DNA of 64,000 nt from an uncultured Bacteroidales bacterium (GTDB lineage Bacteria; Bacteroidota; Bacteroidia; Bacteroidales; Bacteroidaceae), in the NCBI GenBank assembly GCA_902775375.1, contig CACYLU010000005.1, positions 62,001 through 126,000 of the forward strand, in the 5' to 3' direction. Position numbers and translations under genes: made by a program. Positions 17,204 to 26,868 of this stretch are shown piece after piece (within the stretch, counting starts at the first letter, position 1; the number at the start of each line of letters is the position of its first letter). The notes under the pieces are model-generated. The model was not told the DNA's origin and did no database searches. It saw nothing but the letters and a program-made list of their open reading frames with translations.

Positions 17204-18121
17204 ATGAATACAGGAAGAAGAAATGTTCTGAAGATGATGGGTATGGGAGCTGCAGGACTAGCTTTCGCACCCTTTGTAAAAGCCACTGACATATTGGATG
17301 AAGCAACCATGAGTAGGTTGACCAACTTGCCACAGACACCACAGGGAATGCCGCAGCCAAAATATATCGAGCCAGTGGTGTATGAGGGTCCAGATGTGAT
17401 TATTCGCCAAATTGACGAGCATACTTGGGAGGGCAACGGTCATTTGATGGCTAACGAGACCATTTATATCATTGAGGGTAATGAACGCACCATCTTATTA
17501 GATGCCGGCACAAAAATTGATGGACTGAAAAAGATTGTGGAAAGCATCACCAAGAAGCCGATTACGCTAATTGCCACTCACGTCCATCCTGACCATACAG
17601 GCAGTGCAATTCATGATTTCGATGAGATTTGGATCAACGCTGGTGATGAGGTGAATGTTCCTATGTTTATGACCGACTACAAAGGCAAGGTAAACTTTTT
17701 AGAAGACGGACAGGTATTTGACCTCGGTGGCCGGAGAATTGAAGTAATATTCACTCCTGGTCATACACCAGGCAGCGCTACTTTCTTTGAGATGGATGGT
17801 AGGAAATGGGGCTATAGCGGCGATGCTTTCGGCTCTGGCAACTTGCTACTTACCACTAATTTCTCTACCCTTTTGGCCACCACTACTCGCATTGAGAGCT
17901 ACATGAAGCGCCACAACATTGAGAAGATGTATCCTGGTCACTACATGGGCAGTAACCCAGAGACTCAACAACGCATCAGTGATCTGAAGAAAATGTCAGA
18001 AGAGATGATTGAGGGCAAACGTGAGGGAAATATGTTAGACCAAGCCATGCTGGGACTGAATGCCCGCATTCGTGACTTTGGAGTGAACATCAGCTATCGC
18101 TATCCCGATGGAGTAAAGTAA
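17204..18121 (+). CDS. Tat-exported MBL-fold metallohydrolase
   Basis: The 305-residue protein has a twin-arginine signal (GRRNVLKMMGMGAAGLAFAP) and a metallo-beta-lactamase fold. The dinuclear zinc motif THVHPDHTG is at residues 125-133, with FTPGHTPGS and YSGDAF further on as additional ligands and the final PGHY segment. Export by Tat means it folds with its metals before crossing the inner membrane. The substrate is unknown. Its place ahead of a carboxylesterase and a rhamnosidase suggests a deacylase or lactonase role in glycan side-chain removal, which is inference. Confidence 0.87.
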   Translation: MNTGRRNVLKMMGMGAAGLAFAPFVKATDILDEATMSRLTNLPQTPQGMPQPKYIEPVVYEGPDVIIRQIDEHTWEGNGHLMANETIYIIEGNERTILLDAGTKIDGLKKIVESITKKPITLIATHVHPDHTGSAIHDFDEIWINAGDEVNVPMFMTDYKGKVNFLEDGQVFDLGGRRIEVIFTPGHTPGSATFFEMDGRKWGYSGDAFGSGNLLLTTNFSTLLATTTRIESYMKRHNIEKMYPGHYMGSNPETQQRISDLKKMSEEMIEGKREGNMLDQAMLGLNARIRDFGVNISYRYPDGVK

Positions 18122-18149
18122 ATCAATATAGAAACGAAACATCAAACTT

Positions 18150-19781
18150 ATGAAGAAGATATTTACTACTGCTTGCATAGCATTATTTGCAGCTACCATG
18201 AATGCCCAGATGCTGCACACCACAGTGGCTCAAGGCGAAGTGGAAGGTGTTGAGCAAAACGGACTGGCTCACTATAAGGGTATTCCGTTCGCTACACCTC
18301 CTGTGGGCGACTTGCGATGGAAAGCTCCGCGTCCTGCCCAGAAATGGCAGGGAGTGTATAAGGCTGACAGCTTCAAGGCTAAGCCATATCAACAGAGCCA
18401 GGGACCTGCGCGACCTGACCAGCCTGGTGTGAGCGAGGACTGCCTCTACTTGAATATTCTGACTCCTGCCAAGAAAGCTGGCGAAGGGTTGCCTGTGTTG
18501 GTATGGATTCATGGTGGTGGCTTCAATACGGGTGCGTCATGGGAGAATAACGGTGAGAAATTCGCACAGGCTGGCATCGTATATGCTGCCATTACTTACC
18601 GCACTAACGTGTTTGGCTTCCTTTCATTGCCCGAGCTGAGCCAGGAGAGCCAGAAGGAAAACGGTCGTGCCATCAGTGGCAACTATGGCTTAATGGACCA
18701 GATTATGGCACTTCAGTGGATTCACGACAACATTGCTGCCTTTGGCGGTGACCCTGCGAAGGTGACCATCATGGGCGAGAGCGCTGGGGCTATTTCGGTA
18801 GCGATGCTCTGCCAGAGTCCTTTGGCAAAAGGGCTGTTCCGTGGAGCAATCTCTGAGAGCGGAGGCAATATGGCACCAGAGGATAATATACGCATAGACA
18901 ACAACTCTATCCGCAATATGGCTGGTAGTGAGCAATATGGCAAGGACTTCATCAACCGCATCGGTATGGGCAAGCTGAAGCTGAAAGACTTGCGCAAGGT
19001 GGAGCCTGAAAAGTTCATGGGCGACCCTATCGCATTTGGTGCAGGTGGTGCCTTGTGGCCTGTATATGACGGTTATGTGCTGAAGGGCGACCCTTACCCT
19101 ATGTACCAACAGGGCGACTATAACGATGTGAATATCTTGATGGGTACCAACAGCGATGAAGGTTCAATGTTTACCGGATTCTTAGGTGGATTCAAACCTG
19201 AACAATATGAGCAGGAAATGAAAGAAAGCTTCCCTGACCCTACATGGCAGCAGAAGTTCCGTGAGATGTATCCTGGCAAGAACGACCAAGAGGCTTTTGA
19301 CGCCCACAGCGACATCTTCCGTGAGGCTGCCTTTGCCTGGCCTACCTATGCATGGGGAAACCTGCAAAGCAAGAATACCGCTGAAGGAAAAGGCAAAGGC
19401 AAGGTATATATGTTCTTCTTCAACCACGCTAAGCAGAACTTCTTCCGCAACGGACAGAATACCAACCGTCAGTATATGACGATGCATGCTGGCGAACTGG
19501 GTCTAACTTTCGGACAATTAGGCGGTTTTGGTGGTCCTGCCAACCCAAGCGACGAGGCATTGTCACGCTTGGTGATGCAGTATTGGATCAACTTTATCAA
19601 GACGGGTGACCCCAATGGAGGCTACCTGCCTCTGTGGCCTGTGTATGCCGAAGGAACTGAAACTGTGATGAACTTCCGCGACGGTGCTTACCTGACTGGC
19701 ATTCACAACCTGCCTCAGCTGCAACTTTGGGAAGAATATATGAAGTGGCGCAGAGCACACAAAACGACCATCAAAAAATAG
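18150..19781 (+). CDS. Secreted type B carboxylesterase
   Basis: The 543-residue protein has a cleavable signal (MKKIFTTACIALFAATMNAQ) and an alpha/beta-hydrolase of the carboxylesterase type B family: oxyanion loop HGGGF at 121-125 and nucleophile elbow GESAGAIS with S211. The EDCLYLNI signature is at about 96-103, and MHAGELGLTFG near residue 440 holds the catalytic histidine. It should hydrolyse ester groups in the periplasm. It is 28 bp after the MBL gene and 7 bp before GH78, so it may remove acyl or phenolic esters from rhamnosylated substrates. Confidence 0.9.
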   Translation: MKKIFTTACIALFAATMNAQMLHTTVAQGEVEGVEQNGLAHYKGIPFATPPVGDLRWKAPRPAQKWQGVYKADSFKAKPYQQSQGPARPDQPGVSEDCLYLNILTPAKKAGEGLPVLVWIHGGGFNTGASWENNGEKFAQAGIVYAAITYRTNVFGFLSLPELSQESQKENGRAISGNYGLMDQIMALQWIHDNIAAFGGDPAKVTIMGESAGAISVAMLCQSPLAKGLFRGAISESGGNMAPEDNIRIDNNSIRNMAGSEQYGKDFINRIGMGKLKLKDLRKVEPEKFMGDPIAFGAGGALWPVYDGYVLKGDPYPMYQQGDYNDVNILMGTNSDEGSMFTGFLGGFKPEQYEQEMKESFPDPTWQQKFREMYPGKNDQEAFDAHSDIFREAAFAWPTYAWGNLQSKNTAEGKGKGKVYMFFFNHAKQNFFRNGQNTNRQYMTMHAGELGLTFGQLGGFGGPANPSDEALSRLVMQYWINFIKTGDPNGGYLPLWPVYAEGTETVMNFRDGAYLTGIHNLPQLQLWEEYMKWRRAHKTTIKK

Positions 19782-19788
19782 ATAATAT

Positions 19789-22200
19789 ATGAGAAAAGGT
19801 TTATTGACTTTGATTGTTATGGCTGCCTCTATGCTGTCAGCATCAGCACAGTATCCACTTCAGTATGTGAAGATGCTGTTGAAAGACCGCACCACATTCG
19901 ACATGAAAACTGACTTGTGGGAAGCCACATGGATTGAAGTTCCTGGGGCACAACCCAAGGATTATGGTGTTTACTATTTCCGCAAGGATGTAAACCTGAC
20001 AAGCAAGCCTCGCGAATTTGTGGTATATGTCAGTGGTGACACCCGCTACAAACTATATGTCAACGGACAGTTGGCCTCATTAGGCCCAGCGCGCAGTGAT
20101 TCAAGGCACTGGAACTATGAAACCATTGACTTGGCTCCTTATCTCAAGGCTGGCAAGAATGTACTGGCTGCACAAGTATGGAACGAGGGCAGTTTTACCC
20201 CAGTGCCTAATGCTACCGTGCACACAGGTTTCCTGATGATGGGCGAAGGTGATGCCAAGGTGGTGAATACCGACGAGACGTGGAAAGCTATTCAAGACCC
20301 TTCTTATACCCCCATCCGTCAGCAGGTTTCTGGCTATTACGCCTTAGGCGCGGGCGAAGCTATTGATTTCAACAAAGCTATCATAGGCTGGAAGGATAGT
20401 GATGCCGACCTGAGCCTGTGGAAAGATGCCAAGCCATTCGAGATGGGTGCTCCTCACGACAATAGTTTTGGTACAGGAGGGCTGTTTGACCATATGTTGG
20501 TGCCCAGCACCTTGCCTCAAGTGGAGCGCTTTGAAAAGCGCATCAGCAAGGTACGACTGGATGGTGGCGTGAAGTTGCCAAAGGGATGGCCTGCACTAGT
20601 TGTCAAGGCCACTATTCCTGCTAACCAGAAAGTGGAAATATTGCTTGACCAGGAAGAACTGACAAACGGTTTCTTCCACCTTACTTTTAGTAAAGGAGCA
20701 GGAGCAGAAATCAATATTGGTTATGCCGAAGCTCTTTATACCGACCGTGGTTCAAAGAAGGGCAACCGCAACGATGTGGAAGGATTGTATTTCAGAGGCA
20801 GAAATGATAAGCTGATATCCAGCGGCAAAGATAATCAGCAGTTTACATCGCTTGACTGGCGCACTTTCCGATATATAAAGCTGACCATTACTACCAAAGA
20901 TGATGCTTTAGAAATCAATAATATTAGTAGCACATTCACTGGATTCCCATTTAAACTGAATGCCCAACTTAACACCGACAGGCAGGAACTGCTGAAGATG
21001 ATGGAGATTGGCTGGCGAACCGCACGTCTGTGTGCCATTGAAACTTATACCGACTGTCCATACTACGAGCAGTTGCAATATTTGGGCGACACACGCATTC
21101 AAGCTTTAGTATCTATATATAATAGTGGTGATGATACGCTTTGGAAGAATTTCCTACGACAGTCAGACATGAGTCGTAGTGCCGAAGGTGTGACAATGGG
21201 ACGTGCGCCTTCTGAACTGCCCCAGTATATCACGCCCTATGCGCTGAGCTACATCTATTCTATCCATGACTATATGCGCTATGGTAAAGACCAGCAACTG
21301 GTGATGGATTTGATTCCTGGTGCCGAGCAGATTCTGCTTTACTTTAGCAAATACCAAATGGCGGATGGGCGCATCAAGAACCTGCCTGGCTGGAATTTCT
21401 CTGACTGGGTAGAGACAGAGGGCTGGCAGCAAGGTGTAGCTTTAGCTGGGCCTGATGGTGGTGGTATTTTGATGGACTTGCAATTATTGCTGGCTCTACA
21501 GATGATGACTGATCTGGAAAACTATCAAGGCAACACGTACATGGCTAACCAATATAGCCAACGGGCAGAGTTGCTGAAAAAGGGCATTCAGGATGCTTAT
21601 TGGGATTCAGGCAAGGGTTTGTACGCACAGACCATCGAGAAGAAGCTGTTCTCACAGCATGCTAACTCGCTGGCCATCCTGACCAACATGGTGACGGGCG
21701 AACAGGCTAAACAGGTGGCAGAGAAGATGCTGAACGACCCTACTCTGTCGAAGTGTACCGTTTACTACAAATATTACCTGCACGAGGCATTGGTGAAAGC
21801 TGGTCTGGGTAACGACTACCTGAAATGGCTCAACATCTGGCGTGAGAATATTGCTATGGGGCTGACCACTTGGGCTGAAACCTCTAACCTTGTAACTACC
21901 CGTTCTGATTGTCACGCCTGGGGTGCAAGTCCTAACATCGAGTTCTTCCGAACCCTTTTAGGCATTGATAGTGCGGCTCCTGCATTTGCCAAAGTGAAGA
22001 TTGAGCCTCACCTTGGAGACATTCAGCAAATAGGGGGTAAAATGCCTCATCCACTGGGTGACATTAAAGTAAGTTACAAAAAGAATGGCCAAAACTTAAA
22101 AGCTGAGATTGAACTGCCAGCCAATGTATCTGGCTCGTTGATCTGGAATGGCAAGAACTATAACCTGAAAGAGGGGAAGAACAGTATCGAGACGAAATAA
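19789..22200 (+). CDS. GH78 alpha-L-rhamnosidase
   Basis: The 803-residue secreted protein has an N-terminal signal ending SASAQ and a beta-sandwich binding domain (VNGQLASLGPARSDSRHWNYE). An (alpha/alpha)6 barrel follows with TDCPYYEQLQYLGDTR (about residue 420) in place of the common GH78 acid-rich motif, then LPGWNFSDWVE and TTWAETSN. A C-terminal beta-domain has IEPHLGDIQQIGGKMPHPLG. It cleaves terminal alpha-L-rhamnose and complements GH106 in the same cluster. A perfect 15-bp terminator ends the operon. No SusC/SusD transporter is nearby. Confidence 0.9.
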   Translation: MRKGLLTLIVMAASMLSASAQYPLQYVKMLLKDRTTFDMKTDLWEATWIEVPGAQPKDYGVYYFRKDVNLTSKPREFVVYVSGDTRYKLYVNGQLASLGPARSDSRHWNYETIDLAPYLKAGKNVLAAQVWNEGSFTPVPNATVHTGFLMMGEGDAKVVNTDETWKAIQDPSYTPIRQQVSGYYALGAGEAIDFNKAIIGWKDSDADLSLWKDAKPFEMGAPHDNSFGTGGLFDHMLVPSTLPQVERFEKRISKVRLDGGVKLPKGWPALVVKATIPANQKVEILLDQEELTNGFFHLTFSKGAGAEINIGYAEALYTDRGSKKGNRNDVEGLYFRGRNDKLISSGKDNQQFTSLDWRTFRYIKLTITTKDDALEINNISSTFTGFPFKLNAQLNTDRQELLKMMEIGWRTARLCAIETYTDCPYYEQLQYLGDTRIQALVSIYNSGDDTLWKNFLRQSDMSRSAEGVTMGRAPSELPQYITPYALSYIYSIHDYMRYGKDQQLVMDLIPGAEQILLYFSKYQMADGRIKNLPGWNFSDWVETEGWQQGVALAGPDGGGILMDLQLLLALQMMTDLENYQGNTYMANQYSQRAELLKKGIQDAYWDSGKGLYAQTIEKKLFSQHANSLAILTNMVTGEQAKQVAEKMLNDPTLSKCTVYYKYYLHEALVKAGLGNDYLKWLNIWRENIAMGLTTWAETSNLVTTRSDCHAWGASPNIEFFRTLLGIDSAAPAFAKVKIEPHLGDIQQIGGKMPHPLGDIKVSYKKNGQNLKAEIELPANVSGSLIWNGKNYNLKEGKNSIETK

Positions 22201-22216
22201 ACAGGCAGTTCATAGA

Positions 22217-22255
22217 AATAATAAAGCGTCCTCAATCGGGACGCTTTATTATTTT
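22217..22255. terminator. Strong bidirectional terminator
   Basis: A perfect 15-bp stem (22217-22231 with 22239-22253, centred on AAAGCGTCC/GGACGCTTT) has a 7-base loop and T-rich flanks on both strands. It lies between converging genes. Confidence 0.85.
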
Positions 22256-22268
22256 AGTACCAACGCTA

Positions 22269-23201
22269 TTATTTCTTTTCATTTAAGCGATAGCTAACGA
22301 AAGCTACATGGCGGCTATCAGGAGCCCAAGAGTTGGTATTGATGGTGCCCTGACCACCAAAGAGCTCTGCTACAAGCTTAGGTTGACCACCTGCTGCAGG
22401 CATCAACCACAATTCAACATTATAGTTAGCTAAATGCTGTCCTGGTTCCAGATCTCCGACATGATAGGTGATGTAGATTACCTGCTTGCCATCTGGAGAA
22501 ACGTGTGGGAACCATGCATTGCGGGTTTCGTCAAACGTCATCTGGGTCTGCTCAGAACCATCGGCATTCATGCGCCAAACCTGCATAAGACCAGTACGTA
22601 CACTATTGAACCAAATATGCTTGCCATCTGGACTATATTCTGGACCATCATCCAAACCTTCTGCTGTAGTAAGACGTTTCTCCTCGCCACCATTCACTGA
22701 AATAGTATAGATGTCGGCACCTGTTGCTACGCTACGGAAAGCGCAGTATGCCAAAGTCTGTCCGTCAGGACTCCATCCATGCAGGTAGCTAGGGCTGTAT
22801 GGAGTGACCAGACGGGGTGTTCCACCTTCTACGGGTAAAACATACACATAAGATCCCCAACCCGTGGTGGAATTTGAAGAAGAACTCACTGCTAGCCATT
22901 TGCCATCAAATGATAAGATATGATCATTATTGCACTTACTCACAAACTGTGTGTCAACCAGCCCTACTTCACCTTTACCTTCTGGGTCAATTTTATAAAT
23001 AAGACCGCCAGAATTGAAATATATCCATTTACCGTCACGAGTCCAATTTGGAGCCTCTATCAAGTAATTGAATTCTTTAAGTACTGTACGCTGACCAGTC
23101 AGTATATCCAATACTTCCAATATGCTCGTAACATTATTACGCTGCTGAGCCTGCAAGCCTACTGCTATGCAGAGCAAAGAAAACAAAAGAAATCGTCTCA
23201 T
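22269..23201 (-). CDS. Exported TolB-like beta-propeller protein (PD40 repeats)
   Basis: This 310-residue protein has a signal peptide (MRRFLLFSLLCIAVGLQAQ) and several WD40-like PD40 blades, recognisable by repeated xSPDGKxxxY segments (EYSPDGKHIWFNS, HVSPDGKQVIYITY, GWSPDGQTLAYCA). Such periplasmic propellers act as protein scaffolds or lack a known ligand. The start at 23201 is chosen over a longer reading that passes through the promoter box. Its position beside the rhamnoside cluster on the opposite strand does not define its role. Confidence 0.82.
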   Translation of the reverse strand: MRRFLLFSLLCIAVGLQAQQRNNVTSILEVLDILTGQRTVLKEFNYLIEAPNWTRDGKWIYFNSGGLIYKIDPEGKGEVGLVDTQFVSKCNNDHILSFDGKWLAVSSSSNSTTGWGSYVYVLPVEGGTPRLVTPYSPSYLHGWSPDGQTLAYCAFRSVATGADIYTISVNGGEEKRLTTAEGLDDGPEYSPDGKHIWFNSVRTGLMQVWRMNADGSEQTQMTFDETRNAWFPHVSPDGKQVIYITYHVGDLEPGQHLANYNVELWLMPAAGGQPKLVAELFGGQGTINTNSWAPDSRHVAFVSYRLNEKK

Positions 23202-23229
23202 GGTTGTTAAATATAATAGTTCATTGTGA

Positions 23230-23237
23230 CAAAGGTA
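23230..23237 (-). promoter_or_regulatory. Promoter -7 box of the propeller gene
   Basis: The minus strand reads TACCTTTG, a TAnnTTTG match 28 bases before the ATG. Confidence 0.55.
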
Positions 23238-23263
23238 CAATATTATTTTAATTGTGCCTACAT

Positions 23264-23302
23264 TTTATAAAAAAAGAGTTGGCTACCCAATGAGAAGCCA
23301 AC
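23264..23302 (-). terminator. Terminator after the PpiD-like gene
   Basis: On the minus strand GTTGGCT pairs with AGCCAAC (23278-23284 and 23296-23302), followed by a run of seven T. Confidence 0.8.
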
Positions 23303-23330
23303 CCTAAAATATATCAAGTAAAAAACTATC

Positions 23331-25463
23331 TTAGAACCACAGATAGCGAGTATCTTTCACATTCGCTTTCATATAAAGGTCATTACCGAACTGCTGGCGA
23401 GCAATGTTCACCTTGTTGTTCTGCAACATTTCCTTTTCTGCAGAAGCATCGTAAGTGTCATTAGTCTTGTTCTGAGCATAAGGCTGCAATACATAAACAC
23501 CATAGTTACCCTTTAGTGGAGCACTAGCTACACCTTGCTTACCTACCAATGCATCTGCACTAAGGATGGTTTCTGCACCACCAAGCGCTGCAACATAAGC
23601 TGGAGAAGAGAATGTTACACGCTTCACAGAATCGCTTACAGCTTCAGCCATAGACTTTAATTGCTCAAGAGAAGCGCCAGCAGCCTTAGCTAACAACTGC
23701 TCACCTTTTTTCTCGCGAATCAATTCGCGTTTAATTTCATCTTGAACAAGAGCTAATGGACGATATCCAACTTTGTTAATACGTGCCACACCTACCTGCA
23801 TCAAACGATCATTCTCACCACATTCGTACAAGCCAGAAGCATCACCAGCTTTTGCCTCAAAAACCCACTTAAGAGCATCCTTAGTGTTTCGAATAGAACC
23901 AATTGTATGATCGGAATTCTGCACTTCACCCTGTGTATAAAGACGGAAACCTGCATCTTCTGCATTAGCAACCATCTTTTCGTATGTATTGTTAGCAGCA
24001 ACGAATTCACTAAAATTATTGTATGCCTTATTATAGGTATCTTTGCTGAACTCAACTGCACGCTTTACGACAGCAACTTTATACTTAGGTTGAACAGCTT
24101 TCTTGGCAACCACCTCAAGTATCACATTAGCTTGACTCAAGTTAAGGTTGGTGAGTTGATTCTGTGGCAAAGTAGTAATAGCCTCAATGTAACGGAGGTT
24201 GTCACCATCGACCTGAGCACCCTCGTAATTAGCAGAAGTAATCCATACTGGTTCGCCAGTCTGACCATAACGCTGCGCAATATCTGCAAACTGAGCGCCA
24301 CCCTTGATAGCAGTAAAGATACTGTCTGCCAACTCCTGTGTACGAGCCTGAGTCTCACCAGTAACCTGAATTTGACGGAATTGTATTGAATCTGCCATAT
24401 TGGTCACCTCTAGTTTCTTGAAACTATTGATAGTATTGTCAGCAGTATTGTAATAAGGGCCAAACACGCCACCTACTTCTACAGAATCCAGACGAGCGAC
24501 CACGTCAGAAGGCAAAGCCTTAGAAGTGTAATATAGATTAATAAATGGCTGTTCAGAACCTGACTGACGAACGAAAGTAGTATAGTCTGCAACCTCGCCT
24601 TTCAATTGCTCTGTATAATCATCCATCTCAGCCTCAAGAGCAGCACGGTCTTCCGCGCTTGCTTCTACCTGCACATCTATATAACGGATGTCGCGTGTTT
24701 CAACTAACTGACGATACTGTTCCTTGTTCTTCTCATAGCGAGCTTTAATTTCTGCATCAGTAACAACAACTGAAGAGTCGAGTACAGAGCTATAAGGAAG
24801 AGCTGCCATTAAGAAATCAGTCTGAGTAGTACGAGCATCAAAGCTATTCTGTGCCTCTACTGAGTTAGAAAGTAATGAATTGCTAAGCAGAGCCTGATAC
24901 TTTTCTGCGAGACGGTTTTGACGCAAAGTTTTCTCTATGAAAGTCCAATATCTATAGATCTGTTGGTATTGTTGCATAACGTCAGCAGAGGTATTTGAAG
25001 CATTCATACTTGAATAGTTCACAAGGAACATATTCAGCATATCCTTATCAAATGTACCAGTAGTCTGATTCAGGAAAGGAGTGTTGGCCAAAATAGGAGC
25101 AGTACCTTGATCAATAATGTCCTGTACCTCTTCATCTGAAACAGTGAGGCCCAATTTAGAAGCTTCTCCTTCAATCAACTGATTGTTGACATATGCTTGC
25201 CAAACCTGATCTTTTACTGCATCATTCTGCTCATCAGTAAGCGCTGAAAGGCCCTGAGAGAACTTCACTGCATCAGAATACTCCTCAAAGAGTGTCTGAA
25301 AGTCCTGAGCAGAAATCTTTTTTCCATTAACTTCACCTACATCCTGTGACTGACGGGGAGCTATTACCTTCCATGCATCACCAGCGATGAAGGCAAACAA
25401 GCCCAAGGCAATCACACCAATCAACAACGGTCCATGAGACCTGATTTCTTGTAAAGCTGCCAT
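23331..25463 (-). CDS. PpiD/SurA-type periplasmic peptidylprolyl isomerase chaperone
   Basis: The 710-residue protein starts MAALQEIRSHGPLLIGVIALGLFAFIAGDAW, a single N-terminal membrane anchor. A SurA N-terminal-like domain (residues about 45-200) and a parvulin-type rotamase region around residues 340-420 (IQFRQIQVTGETQARTQELA, GAQFADIAQRYG) follow. It assists folding of outer-membrane and secreted proteins in the periplasm. Its own promoter box (TACCTTTG, 25531-25538 minus) separates it from the CorC-like gene upstream, but the order beta-barrel, TPR, LptC, CorC-like, PpiD forms an envelope-assembly block. Confidence 0.88.
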   Translation of the reverse strand: MAALQEIRSHGPLLIGVIALGLFAFIAGDAWKVIAPRQSQDVGEVNGKKISAQDFQTLFEEYSDAVKFSQGLSALTDEQNDAVKDQVWQAYVNNQLIEGEASKLGLTVSDEEVQDIIDQGTAPILANTPFLNQTTGTFDKDMLNMFLVNYSSMNASNTSADVMQQYQQIYRYWTFIEKTLRQNRLAEKYQALLSNSLLSNSVEAQNSFDARTTQTDFLMAALPYSSVLDSSVVVTDAEIKARYEKNKEQYRQLVETRDIRYIDVQVEASAEDRAALEAEMDDYTEQLKGEVADYTTFVRQSGSEQPFINLYYTSKALPSDVVARLDSVEVGGVFGPYYNTADNTINSFKKLEVTNMADSIQFRQIQVTGETQARTQELADSIFTAIKGGAQFADIAQRYGQTGEPVWITSANYEGAQVDGDNLRYIEAITTLPQNQLTNLNLSQANVILEVVAKKAVQPKYKVAVVKRAVEFSKDTYNKAYNNFSEFVAANNTYEKMVANAEDAGFRLYTQGEVQNSDHTIGSIRNTKDALKWVFEAKAGDASGLYECGENDRLMQVGVARINKVGYRPLALVQDEIKRELIREKKGEQLLAKAAGASLEQLKSMAEAVSDSVKRVTFSSPAYVAALGGAETILSADALVGKQGVASAPLKGNYGVYVLQPYAQNKTNDTYDASAEKEMLQNNKVNIARQQFGNDLYMKANVKDTRYLWF

Positions 25464-25530
25464 ATTTATTTTTTTAAGTTTTTTATTCGATAAGTTTTTA
25501 TGTTCTTGGTTTTTATTTCCAAAAACGGTG

Positions 25531-25538
25531 CAAAGGTA
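25531..25538 (-). promoter_or_regulatory. Promoter -7 box of the PpiD-like gene
   Basis: The minus strand reads TACCTTTGC, a consensus box 67 bases before the ATG at 25463. Confidence 0.55.
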
Positions 25539-25593
25539 CAAAAAAATACTAATACCCTATTGCTTTTTTTCAAAAAAAATCAATCAAATATCT

Positions 25594-26847
25594 CTATTCG
25601 TTCACTTTTAACCGTACAAGTTCTATTTTAGTAGCTGCCACCTTAATGATTTTAAAGCTGTACTTATCAATCTCAACGGTTTCATGCAATTTTGGGAAAC
25701 TTTGATAACGATCTAGTATCAAGCCTCCGATAGTAAGATAATCATCAGACTCTGGTAAGCCGAGATCGAACAATTCATTCACGCGTTCAATTTCCAAACG
25801 ACCGGAAAGAACATATTCATTATCCCCTACCTTCTTGCACACATAATTAGAGTTGTCATGTTCATCTTCTATCTCGCCAAAAATCTCTTCCACTAAATCT
25901 TCAAGTGTTATGATGCCTGATGTTCCTCCAAACTCGTCAACCACTACAGCCATATTCTGCTTATCTTTGATGAACTTTTTCATCAACCTTTGCGCTGACA
26001 TAGTTTCTGGCACAATAGGCATGGTCTTGATACTTTTTATCCAATTGTTGCGATTGCGAAACATCTCAGCAGAATGAATGTAACCCAGTATGTTATCAAT
26101 ATTACCATCAAACACAATAATACGAGAATTACCTGATTCAATGAATGTACTAATCAATTCTTCTACTGGGGTCTTAACATCAAGAGCTAATATCTCTGTA
26201 CGAGGCACCATGCAGTCTCGCAATTTAACTGAAGAGAAGTCCAATACATTCTGGAAAATCTTTACTTCTGCCCCCAGGTTATCTTCGTTTTCTGCATTTT
26301 CAATACTGGACGATACAAAATAATCAAGATCTACTTTACCAAACGCCTTCTCTTCAACATCACGATTCACCTTCTGCCCAAACATCCTCAATAAAACATA
26401 GGAAAGCATTGATGCAAATTTGGAAATGGGGTAAAGAATAATGTATAATATATAAAGAGGTACAGCGAATATTCGTAACATGAGAATAGGATTCATCTTG
26501 AAGAATGTCTTAGGCAAGAATTCACCTGTAACAATGATAATCAAGGTAGAAATAACTGTTTGAAGAAATAGTACCACAAATTCATTGCCAATATCTCCCA
26601 ATATGTATTTGTCGAGAATCTGCGCCATTAAGATACCATAGATAACGAGAGCTATGTTATTGCCTACAAGCATGGTAGAGATGAAATTACTTGAATGACG
26701 GAAGAAATGTGAAAGGATAGAAGATGTGATACCTGGCTTGCGATCCATCTCCAAACGCAGTTTGTCAACAGAAACAAAAGCTATCTCCATTCCCGAAAAG
26801 AAAGCAGAGAATAGCACAGCAACCAAAAGGCAAATCAATGTGTTCAT
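25594..26847 (-). CDS. CNNM/HlyC-CorC family membrane protein (DUF21, CBS pair, CorC_HlyC)
   Basis: The 417-residue protein has an N-terminal DUF21 domain with four hydrophobic helices (residues 1-165) and a CBS pair (about 205-330) with VPRTEILALDVKTPVEELI and VVDEFGGTSGIITLEDLVEEIFGEIEDEHD. A C-terminal CorC_HlyC domain follows. The family is linked to magnesium or cobalt export; the older 'hemolysin' label is historical. It lies 21 bp after lptC on the same strand. A paralogue of the same architecture, GldE, lies at the right edge of the window. Confidence 0.9.
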   Translation of the reverse strand: MNTLICLLVAVLFSAFFSGMEIAFVSVDKLRLEMDRKPGITSSILSHFFRHSSNFISTMLVGNNIALVIYGILMAQILDKYILGDIGNEFVVLFLQTVISTLIIIVTGEFLPKTFFKMNPILMLRIFAVPLYILYIILYPISKFASMLSYVLLRMFGQKVNRDVEEKAFGKVDLDYFVSSSIENAENEDNLGAEVKIFQNVLDFSSVKLRDCMVPRTEILALDVKTPVEELISTFIESGNSRIIVFDGNIDNILGYIHSAEMFRNRNNWIKSIKTMPIVPETMSAQRLMKKFIKDKQNMAVVVDEFGGTSGIITLEDLVEEIFGEIEDEHDNSNYVCKKVGDNEYVLSGRLEIERVNELFDLGLPESDDYLTIGGLILDRYQSFPKLHETVEIDKYSFKIIKVAATKIELVRLKVNE

Positions 26848-26868
26848 TTATATAGTTCCCATTATATT

